Shown here in pieces: positions 1 through 8,700 of a stretch of 64,000 bases of DNA. A program made the translations under genes and the position numbers. The stretch is from Kitasatospora sp. MAA4 (lineage in GTDB: Bacteria; Actinomycetota; Actinomycetes; Streptomycetales; Streptomycetaceae), in NCBI RefSeq assembly GCF_029893355.1, contig NZ_JARZAI010000002.1:124001-188000 (forward strand), written 5' to 3'. The stretch's first letter is position 1. Every line of letters begins with the position of its first letter. The notes beneath the pieces were generated by a model that saw nothing but the letters and a program-made list of their open reading frames with translations, made no database searches and was not told where the DNA came from.

Positions 1-610
1 CCTCGCCGTCCCAGTAGCCCCAGATCGCCACGTTGCGGAAGACCTCGTGCCGGGTGCGGTTGCGGAAGTGCTGGGCAGTGAGGACACCGGCCCGGCCGGA
101 GGCGTCGACCACGTAGTCGAAGCTGGTGGTGTGCAGCTGGTCGGGGGCGTCACCGCTGACCCACTCGGCGGCCACCGGGCGGTCGCCCTCGAAGACGATC
201 CGCTTGACGGCGGCGTTCTGGACGACCCTGGCACCCTGATCCGAGGCATTGTTCAGCAGCAGGTGGTCGAATTCCGACCGGTCGACGGACCAGGAACGTA
301 CTTCGGGCCCGAACATCTCGGTCCAGTCCGCACACCAGTCCTTCTCGGCGCCCCAGCGGAACAGTCCGCCGTGCTTGTTCATGAAGCCGAACTCGTCCAC
401 CTTCTCCACGGCTCCGGCGAGCTCCAGGACGGCTCGGCAGGAGGAGGCGAGGGCCTCCCCGATGTGGTAGCGGGGGAACACCTCCTTCTCCAGCAGGAGG
501 ACGTCGACGCCCGCCCGGGCGAGCAGCGCGGCCGAGAGTGAACCGGCCGGACCGCCGCCGATGACCAGGACTTTCACCGAGGTTGTAGTGGGCTCCACTT
601 GGCTCTCCAT
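1..610 (-). CDS. Flavin-dependent halogenase-like protein, N-terminal part (cut by window edge)
   Basis: About 203 N-terminal residues are present and the rest lies beyond the left edge. The frame opens at ATG 610 with MESQVEPTTT, followed by a classic FAD-binding Rossmann motif GGGPAGS near residue 18 and an LLEKEVFPRYHIGEAL segment, typical of FADH2-dependent halogenases and related monooxygenases. Near residue 195 there is NVAIWGYWDG, a tryptophan-containing segment conserved in PltA/CmlS-like halogenases that act on carrier-bound or free aromatic or acyl substrates. The family would chlorinate an electron-rich substrate using FADH2, O2 and chloride. The catalytic lysine region can be only partly judged because the gene is truncated. 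It reads in the same direction as the NRPS operon but is separated from it by two secreted-protein genes, so membership in that pathway is an inference. A flavin monooxygenase or geranylgeranyl-reductase-like enzyme is the alternative. Confidence 0.72.
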   Translation of the reverse strand, partial: MESQVEPTTTSVKVLVIGGGPAGSLSAALLARAGVDVLLLEKEVFPRYHIGEALASSCRAVLELAGAVEKVDEFGFMNKHGGLFRWGAEKDWCADWTEMFGPEVRSWSVDRSEFDHLLLNNASDQGARVVQNAAVKRIVFEGDRPVAAEWVSGDAPDQLHTTSFDYVVDASGRAGVLTAQHFRNRTRHEVFRNVAIWGYWDGE

Positions 611-952
611 CAGATCGTCTACGCACAGGACTGGCGCCCACCTTAGAGGCCGTTCGGCCCAGTGCCGTATCCGCCGTTAGGCCAGTCGAGGGCATCGTGA
701 TCTTCGCTCGGGGATCTTCGTATGAGTGGAGTTGTTAGCCCATATGGTCGTCTCCGCAGAGTTCATGCGAATGGATGAGTCGATTCGATCATGACGCCCA
801 GTCAGGTCCCGGTATAGTTCTTTTCGTTCGCGCACGTCGTTTTGAGGTCCGGATTCCGGCCGGGGGCGACCTTTGCGTGGGCAGTCGTTGACATTGTGCG
901 TTCACGTTCCAGTTCGCGTAGAACAAGAAGTAGAACAAGAAGGGGTTCCCTC
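611..952 (+). promoter_or_regulatory. Intergenic region between halogenase and secreted-protein genes, with a 12-bp tandem repeat before the start
   Basis: This 342-bp stretch separates divergent genes and shows no convincing coding frame. A TTGACA hexamer lies at about 886-891, but no well-spaced -10 element follows. Immediately before the start codon at 953 the 12-mer TAGAACAAGAAG is present twice in tandem (919-930 and 931-942). The second copy runs into AAGAAGGGG, which probably serves as the ribosome binding site. Promoters for both flanking genes should lie here. Confidence 0.5.
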
Positions 953-1408
953 ATGACGTCAACCCGACGGCTTGCGATGGCCGTCCTGTGCTCCACCTCC
1001 CTCGCCGCCGCGCTGGTGGCCGCGACCCCCGCGGTGGCGAGCGCGCCGGCCTCGCACCGCGCCGCCTGTGGTGCGTCGGCCGCGGACTACGACGGGACCT
1101 TCGCGGGCGCCTTCGACAACAACGCCGCCGCCACCCTCTCGGTCACCTTCGCCGCGCCGCAGAAGGTCACCACGCAGTGGTCCGTCCAGGGCTGGAACGG
1201 CTCCGGCAAGGGCGAGTACGAGCTCAGCGCCACCGGCCCGGAGTGGACGAACTCCGACACCGTCGACGGCGCGCTGACCGGTGTGGACTCCGAGGTCTAC
1301 CGCAGCGTGAGCGTCACGTGCGCCAACGGCAGCAGCACGGTCGCCACGATCGCCGGCCTCGTCGACTCCGGCAAGGCGGAGATCCCGTTCACGATCAACC
1401 GTCAGTAG
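953..1408 (+). CDS. Small secreted protein, paralogue 1 of a tandem pair
   Basis: The product has 151 residues. The ATG at 953 was chosen over upstream in-frame starts because it follows AAGAAGGGG and begins a textbook Sec signal peptide: Thr-Arg-Arg, a hydrophobic core (LAMAVLCSTSLAAALVAA), then ATPAVASA as a likely cleavage site. The mature part of roughly 120 residues has two cysteines and a beta-rich pattern with W-S-V-Q-G-W-N and G-K-G-E-Y-E-L motifs. It is clearly related along its whole length to the next gene. No family is recognised and the role is unknown. An exported small beta-sandwich protein, perhaps binding or developmental, is the most that can be said. Confidence 0.85.
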   Translation: MTSTRRLAMAVLCSTSLAAALVAATPAVASAPASHRAACGASAADYDGTFAGAFDNNAAATLSVTFAAPQKVTTQWSVQGWNGSGKGEYELSATGPEWTNSDTVDGALTGVDSEVYRSVSVTCANGSSTVATIAGLVDSGKAEIPFTINRQ

Positions 1409-1489
1409 TCCCGGGCCGTCCGTCCGGGCGGACGGCCTGTCGCACCACCTCGGCCGCTGCAATGTGCATTCAGTAGAAAGGCGTTCCCC

Positions 1490-1963
1490 ATGATGTCAAT
1501 CCGACGGCTCGCGCTGCCCCTCGCGTGTGCCACCGCCCTCACCGCCGCGCTCGTGGTGGCCTCTCCCGCCGTCGCCCTCGCGCCGGCGCAACACCGGGCC
1601 GGCGCCTGCGGCGCGGCGGTCCAGGACTACAACGGCAGCTTCTCGGGCAGCTTCGACAAGTCCAGCGGCGACACCATCAACGTCGCGTTCACCGCGCCCC
1701 AGTCGGCCGAGACGAACTGGACCGTCGAGGGCTGGACGGGCCACGGCAAGGGCACCTTCGAGCTCACTGCCGGCGGTGTGAAGTGGAACAACTCCGACCT
1801 GGTCGCCGGCCCGGCCACGGGCGTGGACACCGAGGAGTACCGCAGCCTGGAGATCAGCTGTGACGACGGTACGAGCGAGGTCGCCGTCATCCGCGGCGAG
1901 GTCTCCGCTCCGACCGCGAGCGGCACCGTGAAGTACCCGTTCACGGTGGTCCGCGACGCGTAG
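1490..1963 (+). CDS. Small secreted protein, paralogue 2 of a tandem pair
   Basis: The product has 157 residues and follows its paralogue by 81 bp. The upstream DNA and first codons repeat those of the neighbour (GTTCCC, ATG, TCAA-CCGACGGCT), so the duplication included the translation start region. It has a signal peptide (SIRRLALPLACATALTAALVVASPAVALA) and two conserved cysteines. Aligned motifs include AVQDYNGSFSGSFD versus AADYDGTFAGAFD and NWTVEGWTGHGKGTFEL versus the equivalent in copy 1. A short insertion near the C terminus (SAPTASGTV) distinguishes it. A strong hairpin follows the stop codon, so the pair probably ends one transcript. Function is unknown. Confidence 0.85.
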   Translation: MMSIRRLALPLACATALTAALVVASPAVALAPAQHRAGACGAAVQDYNGSFSGSFDKSSGDTINVAFTAPQSAETNWTVEGWTGHGKGTFELTAGGVKWNNSDLVAGPATGVDTEEYRSLEISCDDGTSEVAVIRGEVSAPTASGTVKYPFTVVRDA

Positions 1964-1983
1964 TCCCGCCCGCGTTTCACGGT

Positions 1984-2023
1984 GATGGGCTGGTCCGCCG
2001 TCTCGGCGGTGGACCAGCCCATC
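1984..2023. terminator. Bidirectional terminator between convergent genes
   Basis: A perfect 13-bp inverted repeat, GATGGGCTGGTCC at 1984-1996 and GGACCAGCCCATC at 2011-2023, lies between the stop codons of the secreted-protein gene and the convergent methyltransferase gene. Confidence 0.8.
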
Positions 2024-2032
2024 GGTGCGTCA

Positions 2033-2740
2033 TCAGCGGACCAGGACGCCCAGTTCGGGGGTGATCTGCTTGGCCGTCAGGCCCGTCTCGGCGGCCAGGT
2101 CCTCGATGCCGAAGGTGTACCACTCGTGCGTGACGTCCACCTCGCGCACCACCCGGCTCCCGCGCAGCACCCGCCAGGTGGCGGCCCAGCGCATCCGGTC
2201 CGGACCGCAGGGTTCGCCCGACAGCCAGGCCTCGTAGTCCTGCTCGCCCAGCGTCTGGCGGGCGATCCGCATCGGCGCGACCGACTGCGGGGCCCGGACC
2301 GCCATCAGCTCCACCAGGACCGGCGCACCGGCGGGCAGGCGGTCGAGCAGCTGGCTCCATAGCTCGGCCCGCTCGGCCCGGTCCAGGTAGCCGAGCACCC
2401 CGCAGATCACCGCGGCCGAGAGCCGGTCGGGGAGTTCCATCTCCTGGGCGGTGGCGGCGAGGACGGTCACCCGGCGCCGCAGGTCCTCGTCGCGGACCAC
2501 CCGGCTGGTCAGCGCGGCCCGCATGCCGGGCGACGGCTCGACGGCCAGGATCCGGGCCTCGGGCAGCACGCGTCCGATCACCGCGGTCGCCCGCCCGGTG
2601 CCGGCCCCGAGGTCGAGCACCGGGCCGAAGCCGGTGTCCGTCCCGGCGAGGGCGGCGGCGAGCAGCGGGTCGCTCTGCGTCCAGTGCTGGACGCCGACCA
2701 GGTCGTAGAACTCGGCGGTGGGGGAGTAGTAGTCGATCAC
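2033..2740 (-). CDS. SAM-dependent class I methyltransferase, last gene of the NRPS operon
   Basis: The product has 235 residues starting at GTG 2740, which overlaps the thioesterase stop as GTGA, so translation is probably coupled. The SAM-binding motif I, VLDLGAGTG, is at residues 41-49, followed by an acidic motif II (ILAVEPSPGMR). The protein begins with VIDYYSPTAEFYDLV, typical of small free-standing methyltransferases in pyochelin/yersiniabactin-type clusters. Because module 4 of the NRPS already contains a methyltransferase domain, this separate enzyme may methylate a second position, such as a thiazoline alpha carbon, the salicyl group or the carboxylate, or act as a tailoring enzyme. 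The target cannot be read from sequence. Confidence 0.85.
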   Translation of the reverse strand: MIDYYSPTAEFYDLVGVQHWTQSDPLLAAALAGTDTGFGPVLDLGAGTGRATAVIGRVLPEARILAVEPSPGMRAALTSRVVRDEDLRRRVTVLAATAQEMELPDRLSAAVICGVLGYLDRAERAELWSQLLDRLPAGAPVLVELMAVRAPQSVAPMRIARQTLGEQDYEAWLSGEPCGPDRMRWAATWRVLRGSRVVREVDVTHEWYTFGIEDLAAETGLTAKQITPELGVLVR

Positions 2741-3480
2741 GGTGAACAGGCCTCCGGCATCGTGAGAGTGAGGGGGAGCAGGCATTCGGCGAGGGCTGCG
2801 GCCACCTGGCGCCGCTGCGGCACCAGGTAGAAGTGGTCGCCGGGAAAGGTCCGCAGGGTGAAGGCGCCGGTGGTGGCGTGCGCCCAGTCGCCGGCCTGGT
2901 CGAGCGTCAGCTCGGTGTCCTCCAGGGCGGCGAACGCCGTCACCGGGCAGTCGAGTCGGCGGCCCAGCGGCGGGCGGTAGGTCTCGATCAGCTGGTAGTC
3001 GGCCCGGATGACGGGGGCCATCAGCTGCCACAACTCGGCGTCCTCGAACAGCAGTCGGCTGGTGCCGCCGAGCCGGTCGAGCTCGGCGCGCAGGGCCGCG
3101 TCGCCGCCCAGGTGCACCGATCCGGCGCTCACGTGCTCGACCGGCTCGCGCGCCGAGACGATCAGGTGAGCAGGGCGCGGCAGCCGCAGGGCCACCTCGT
3201 GGGCGACGGCGGCGCCCATGCTGTGGCCGAAGAGCGCGACAGGCGGCCCCAGAGCCTCCACCTCCGGGAGGACGGCTTCGGCCAGCGTGGTCAGGTCGGT
3301 GACCAGCGGCTCGGTGAAGCGGTCCTCCCGGCCGGGGTACTGCACGGCCAGCAGCTCGATCCACGGCGGCAGCAGCTCCGGCCAGCCGCGGAAGGCGCCG
3401 GCGCCGCTGCCCGCGTGCGGGAAGCAGACCAGCCGTACGGCGGCGTCGGGCCGGGGCAGGTAGCAGCGCAAACTTGTCAT
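2737..3480 (-). CDS. Type II thioesterase (PchC/Irp4-like)
   Basis: The 247-residue alpha/beta hydrolase has the nucleophile motif GHSMG with Ser87 and a C-terminal GDHFYL carrying the catalytic histidine. It opens with the LVCFPHAGSGAGAFRGW segment characteristic of external thioesterases of NRPS systems. Such enzymes release wrongly loaded acyl or aminoacyl groups from carrier-protein phosphopantetheine arms. ATG at 3480 overlaps the stop of the imide reductase gene by four bases (ATGA), and its own stop overlaps the methyltransferase start. Length and context match PchC and YbtT/Irp4 of pyochelin and yersiniabactin loci. Confidence 0.93.
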   Translation of the reverse strand: MTSLRCYLPRPDAAVRLVCFPHAGSGAGAFRGWPELLPPWIELLAVQYPGREDRFTEPLVTDLTTLAEAVLPEVEALGPPVALFGHSMGAAVAHEVALRLPRPAHLIVSAREPVEHVSAGSVHLGGDAALRAELDRLGGTSRLLFEDAELWQLMAPVIRADYQLIETYRPPLGRRLDCPVTAFAALEDTELTLDQAGDWAHATTGAFTLRTFPGDHFYLVPQRRQVAAALAECLLPLTLTMPEACSP

Positions 3481-4583
3481 ACCGGTAGCTCCTGCATCAG
3501 GTCGGCGGGGTGGACGGGCGGGGACTGCGCCCCGCCGATCAGCTCGGGCCGGCCGAGCCGGGTGGTCAGGTCCAGCCACATCCGGCTCACCGTCAGGTCG
3601 TACTGGCCGCGCGAGGACCCCGGGCCGTCGTCCAGGATCGCCGTGCGCAGCTCGCCCAGCGCGTGCCGGATGCCGTCGGGCCACAGCTCGGCGAAGGTCC
3701 GCCGGAACGAGCGCGGCTGCTCGGCGCCCAACGGTGAGCCGGTCGGCTGGTCCAGGTGCTCGGTGCCGGGGCCGTCCAGTGCGAGCCGGCCGTCCTGCTG
3801 CCGACCGACGTGCAGCCGGGGGTTCCAGAGCACCGGACCGTGCGTGTCGGCGAGCGTGAGGGTGCCCGCGTCGGTGCCCAGCGAGACGGTGTGCAGCAGG
3901 TGGGCGTGGTTGTCGGGGTCGCCCGGGTCGAGCTGGTTCTGCACCCGCAGCGTCAGCGGCACCCCGGCGACCGCGCCGTGCACCAGCCGGAAGGTCACCG
4001 GCGCGCCGGTGGCGGCCCGGACCTCGGCGACGGGCGCCGGATCGGTGAACGCCCACGGGCCGAGCCCGCCCAGCGCCCGGCCCAGGATGTCGAGCAGCGG
4101 GAGCAGCACCTGACTCGCGCACGCGGCGTCCACGTACCGGCAGGTCCGCAGGGCCCGCAGGGCCTGCGCGGCGGCGAGGAAGCGGCGAACCGGCTCGACG
4201 TGCGGATAGAACGCGTTGAGCTGGTACCGGACGCCGTGCGCGCGCGCCGCCCGCAGGCAGGTGGCCACCTCGTCCGGATGGGCGGGCTGCTCCTGGAGCA
4301 CATGGACGCCGCGGGCCAGCAGCGCCCGCGCCAAGTCGCCGCCCGCGCCGCCCGCCACCGCCGCGCGGACCACCACGCAGGCCACGTCCACGTCGTCCGG
4401 CAGCTGCTCGACGCCGGTGTAGTACGGCACGCCGTACTCGGCCGCGCAACGGCGTGAGCGCGGGCTGTCGTTGGCCAGCACGCCGACCAACTCGAAGTCG
4501 GGCGAGGCGGTTTGCAGGGCCTGGAGGTAGAAGGTGCCGAACACCGTGCCGCAGACCACCGTGCGCAGCGGACGCCCGTTCAC
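3477..4583 (-). CDS. Thiazolinyl imide reductase (PchG/Irp3/YbtU-like)
   Basis: The 368-residue Gfo/Idh/MocA-type oxidoreductase starts at GTG 4583, overlapping the upstream stop. The N-terminal nucleotide-binding stretch (RTVVCGTVFGTFYLQAL) is the PchG/Irp3 signature, and the central segment contains HVLQEQPAHPDEV and YQLNAFYPHVEPVRRF, matching that family. These enzymes use NADPH in trans to reduce one carrier-bound thiazoline ring to a thiazolidine. Its presence predicts that at least one of the four rings here is reduced, probably the terminal one by analogy with pyochelin. Which ring is reduced is an inference. Confidence 0.92.
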   Translation of the reverse strand: MNGRPLRTVVCGTVFGTFYLQALQTASPDFELVGVLANDSPRSRRCAAEYGVPYYTGVEQLPDDVDVACVVVRAAVAGGAGGDLARALLARGVHVLQEQPAHPDEVATCLRAARAHGVRYQLNAFYPHVEPVRRFLAAAQALRALRTCRYVDAACASQVLLPLLDILGRALGGLGPWAFTDPAPVAEVRAATGAPVTFRLVHGAVAGVPLTLRVQNQLDPGDPDNHAHLLHTVSLGTDAGTLTLADTHGPVLWNPRLHVGRQQDGRLALDGPGTEHLDQPTGSPLGAEQPRSFRRTFAELWPDGIRHALGELRTAILDDGPGSSRGQYDLTVSRMWLDLTTRLGRPELIGGAQSPPVHPADLMQELPV

Positions 4584-5737
4584 AAGGCGCCCACGGCGGC
4601 GGCCAGTTCGAGCGGCCCGCGCGAGACGTCCAGCGTGGTGCCGGGGACCGCGGCGATCCGGCGGACACTCTCGCCCGCGTCCAGCACCTCGGCCGCGAAG
4701 TGCAGCCCGGCCGGGATCTCGCCGGCCAGCGTGGCGGCCACGGCGAGGGCGCCGACGGTGGCGGTGAGCCGGTAGCTGTCGCGGGTGCCGAGGACAGCCG
4801 TGGCGGCGCCGGCGGGGGACTCCAGCGCGAACACCATCCGGAAGTACGGCCGGCGTCCCGTCAGGTCCAACTCGGCAGCCCGGACCAGCCGGTCGGCGGC
4901 GGTGGCGAGCGGCTCCCGGCCACCGCTCAGGGCCGCGAGCAGATCGCGGACCCGGCGGCCCGGGAACACGTTGAACCAGTCCAGCTCGTCCAGGCCCAGC
5001 GCCCGGGCCAGCCGCTCGGCCTCGGTGCTCAGATACGGCTGGAGGGAGACGGAGGTGGGGAAGTACGGCAGCTCGGCGGCGTCCCGGGCGCAGAGCGCCC
5101 GGCTGACCCGGCGGCCGTGGCGCCAGGCGGCCAGCGACTCGCCGAACGGGTTGCCCCCGGACCGGTCGCCGTCCACGGAGAGCAGCAGGTCGGCGGCCAC
5201 CGTCCGGCTGCACCGCTCCAGGCCGCCGGCCCAGACCGTCAACCGCCCGCCGATTCCCGGGTGTTGGCCTTCGGAGGCCAGCCAGCGCGGCAGCAGCCCG
5301 GACAGGCCCGGCAGCATGCCCGCCGACAGCACCACGCTGCGCCCGGCGCCCGCCAGGTCCACCTCGCGCAGTTCCTCGTAAGCCGGGTCGTCGCCCGCGA
5401 CGTCCACGCAGTGCGCCCCGGCGGCCAGCGCCGCCAGGGCGACCCGCCCCCGCACCTCGTACGAGGGGCCCGCGCAGTTCAGCACGACCGCGCAGCCCGC
5501 GCAGAAGGCCGCGAGGCTCGCCCGGTCGTCCAGGTCCACCGCGACCGCCTGCGCCGTGCCGCCCGGCAGGCCGGCCGCCACCGCGGCCACCGCGTCGAGC
5601 CGCCGACCGCCCAACCGCAGCCGCTCGACGCCCAGTTCGCGCAGCGCGAGCGCCGCGTCCCGCCCCACCACGCCGGATCCGCCCAGCACCCCGACCACCG
5701 CGGTGCCCGTCCCTTCGCCCGTCCCTTCGCCCGTCAT
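4580..5737 (-). CDS. Saccharopine-dehydrogenase-like NAD(P)-binding protein
   Basis: The 385-residue protein has a Rossmann motif VVGVLGGSGVVGRD near residues 14-27 and a saccharopine-dehydrogenase-type fold throughout (VVLNCAGPSYEVRGRVALAALAAGAHCVDVAGDD). It starts at ATG 5737, overlapping the NRPS stop (ATGA), and its stop overlaps the imide reductase start, so it is embedded in the operon. Family members bind NAD(P)H and reduce or oxidise imines or secondary amines. A second ring-reducing or imine-handling step in this pathway is therefore plausible, but no direct substrate evidence exists. The first residues include a duplicated GEGTGEGTGT coded by a short tandem repeat. Confidence 0.8.
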   Translation of the reverse strand: MTGEGTGEGTGTAVVGVLGGSGVVGRDAALALRELGVERLRLGGRRLDAVAAVAAGLPGGTAQAVAVDLDDRASLAAFCAGCAVVLNCAGPSYEVRGRVALAALAAGAHCVDVAGDDPAYEELREVDLAGAGRSVVLSAGMLPGLSGLLPRWLASEGQHPGIGGRLTVWAGGLERCSRTVAADLLLSVDGDRSGGNPFGESLAAWRHGRRVSRALCARDAAELPYFPTSVSLQPYLSTEAERLARALGLDELDWFNVFPGRRVRDLLAALSGGREPLATAADRLVRAAELDLTGRRPYFRMVFALESPAGAATAVLGTRDSYRLTATVGALAVAATLAGEIPAGLHFAAEVLDAGESVRRIAAVPGTTLDVSRGPLELAAAVGAL

Positions 5738-8700
5738 GAGCCGGCTCCGCCGAGCAGGCCGCGCACGGCCGCCGCCCGGTGTCCGGCGATGCAGGCGAAG
5801 TGGTCGCCCTCGATCTCGTGCACCCGCAGCTCGCCCAGGCAGATCCGCTGCCAGTAGGCGTTCATGTCCTCCTGGAGGCCGGGGACGAAGCTGTACGTCC
5901 CGGTGTGCGACAGGAAGGTGAGGTCGCCGACGTAGGGTTCCGGCCGGTGCCGGGTGACCGCGAACAGGCTGTGCCGGAAGATCCGGTAGTTCCGGGCGAG
6001 TTGGTCCCGGTCGAGCGACGCTCCCTGCAACTCGGCAGCGTGCGCCAGGGCCGCGAGACGCTCCTCGGCGCTGCGCTCGGCCAGCGCGGCGAAGGCCGTG
6101 CCCACCTTGGCGTGCTCACCGTCCAGCGCGGCGAGCCGTCCGGCGTCCAGGCGCCCGGGGGTGGTCGCGAGCACGGCCTCGATCGCCTGCCCGAGCGCCG
6201 CAGGGTCCGCCGGGAAGCCCACCGACGCCGGGTCGACGCCCAGCGAGAGGGCGAAGGTGTACTCGGCGAGCAGCTCCTCGTGCACCTCGAACGAGGGGCG
6301 GTAGCAGCTGATCACGGTCAGGCTCGCGACCTCGGCCCCGCCCTCGGCCAGCGCCCGGGCCACCTCGGTGGCGATCAGCCCGCCCATGCAGTAGCCGACC
6401 ACCTCGAAGCGCCGCTCGCCGCCGGCCAGCAGCTGCCGCGCGTACTCCCCGCCCAGCCGGTTGATCAGCAGGGCGGGGTCGGTGTCGAGGTAGCGGGTCG
6501 CCGAGCCGGCCTCCAGGCCGACCACCGAGCCGGAGGCCGGCCGGCTGCGGTACTCCTCCAGCAGGGCCTGGTACGGCAGCAGGGTGCCGCTGCCGTCGTG
6601 CACCAGCACGGTGGTCGGGCCGTCGGCCGGGCCCGCGACCAGCAGGGTCGGCGTGCTGGGACCGTCGGCCTGCGGGGCTTCGGGGGCAGCGGCGCCACGC
6701 AGGAAGCCCGCGAGCGCGGCCACCGTCGGCCGCTGGAGCATCTGGCGCAGCAGGTGCTCCCACTCGATCCCGGCCGCCGCCGGCTCGTCCTCCCGCAGAC
6801 GCCCGACCAGCCGGGCCACCAGCAGGGAGTCCCCGCCGAGCCGGAAGAAGTCGTCCTCCCGGCTGACCCGCGGGCACTGCAGTACCTCGGCCCAGAGCGC
6901 GGCGAGCCGCCGTTCGAGATCGTCGGCGGGCTCGGCCGCCGGCGCGGTCCCGGTGCCGGGTTCGCCGCCCGGTGCGGGGATCCGCCGGCGCAGGGCGGAC
7001 CGGTCGATCTTGCCGTTGGGCGTCAGCGGCAGCTCGTCCAGGATCTCCAGGTGCGCCGGCAGCATGTGTTCGGGCAGCCGCTCGGCCAGATGGCCGGTCA
7101 GCTCCTCGCGGGTCAGCCGGACCCGGTCGGTCTTCAGCTGGGAGAAGAAGATCTGCTGCCCGGCCTGCGCGAGGACGTCGTCGGCGGGCGGGAAGCAGAG
7201 CCGGACGTCGGCGCCGGCGGCGGCCAGCAGGTCCGTCCACTGCGCGTGGGTCAGGAAGGTCTGGTCGGCGGCCTCGCGCAGGTCGCTGAAGCCGCCGCTC
7301 AGCCCGTCGACGAACTCCATCGAGACCAGCAGCGGATGGCGCTCGACGGTGGCCTCCATGAAGACCAACCAGCCGCCCGGCGCCAGCAGTTCGCGCAGCC
7401 GGTGCAACGCCACCGCGGCGTCCTTGGCGTTGTGCAGGACGTTGGCGCAGAGGATCACGTCGAAACTGTTTGCTGTCAGGCCCTGTTCGCAGGCGTCCGC
7501 GTTGACGTCGAAGAGGCCGTAGCGCACCCACGGGTACGCGGCGAAGCGCTTGCGGGCCTCGCCGAGGAAGAACTTCGAGATGTCGGTGAAGAGGTAGTCC
7601 ACCTCGAACCCGGCCAGCGCCGGGATCAGGTCGATGCTGGTCCCACCGACGCCGGCGCCGACCTCCAGGATCCGCAGCGGACCGGGGTGGGTGCGCGCGG
7701 CGGCCAGTTCGCGCAGCCCGGCGACGGCGACCCGGTTCAGCGCGCGGCTGACCAGGTTGTCGCGGTAGGCGGCCTCGGCCACGTCGAGGTTGCCCTGCGG
7801 GAAGAGCAGCTCCAGCGGGTCCTCCTCGCCGCGCAGCAGCTCGGCGAGGTGCTCGCTGCTGGTCCGCACCAGGCGCAGCAGGTCGGCGCCGTAGTCCAGT
7901 TGGCGGCCCAGCTGCTCGACGCGCCGCCAACCCTGCTCCGGGTCCACCGGATCGGTGGCGGGCAGTCCGCGGTACCGGCCGGTGGTCGGGTCGTGCCGCA
8001 GCCGGCCCGCCCGGGTGAGCGCGCGCAGCCAGCGGCGGACGGCTCGGGCGTGCCGGGCGTGCGCGCCGAGCCCGTCCGCGACCTGCTGCGCGGTGTGCGC
8101 GCTCTCGGGTGTGGCGAACAGCCCGGCGGTGCGCAGCGTGCGGGCGATCGCGGTCAGCGCGACCTCGTCGGCCAGGGCGAGGAACTCGCCGAGCAGCTCG
8201 CGGTCGACCTCGGCGCCGACCTCGGCACCGGCGGCCTCGGCTGCGGCGACAGCTGTCCCGGCGTAGCTCATCGGCTGGCCGGGCCGGGTGGTCGCGAAGG
8301 CCGCCAGCCGCCGCTGGGCCGGCTCGTCGTCGGACACCAGCGCCACCGCCGACGCCACCGCCGGATGGGCCTCGACGGCCGCGGCGAGCTCGGCCGGCTC
8401 CACCCGGTGCCCGCGGATCTTCACCTGGTCGTCGATCCGGCCGAGCAACTCGATGGCGCCGTCCGGCAGGTAGCGCCCGAGGTCGCCGGTGCGGTACATC
8501 CGCTCGCCGCTGCGCGGGTGGGTGCGGAAGCGCTCGGCGGTCCGGGTGGCGTCCCCCAGGTAGCCGAGGGCCAGGCCGGCGCCGGTGATGTACAGCTCGC
8601 CCGGCACCAGGTCCGGGCGGTCGTGCAGGTCGGCGTCGAGCACGTGCCAGCCCTGGTTGGCCAGCGGCGTGCCGTACGGGACGCTTGCCGTGCCGGCGGT

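Noticed and set aside
842..952. An N-terminal extension of the first secreted protein starting at 842
   Set aside because: It would bury the signal peptide behind 37 residues. The ATG at 953 has a ribosome binding site and starts an ideal signal peptide.
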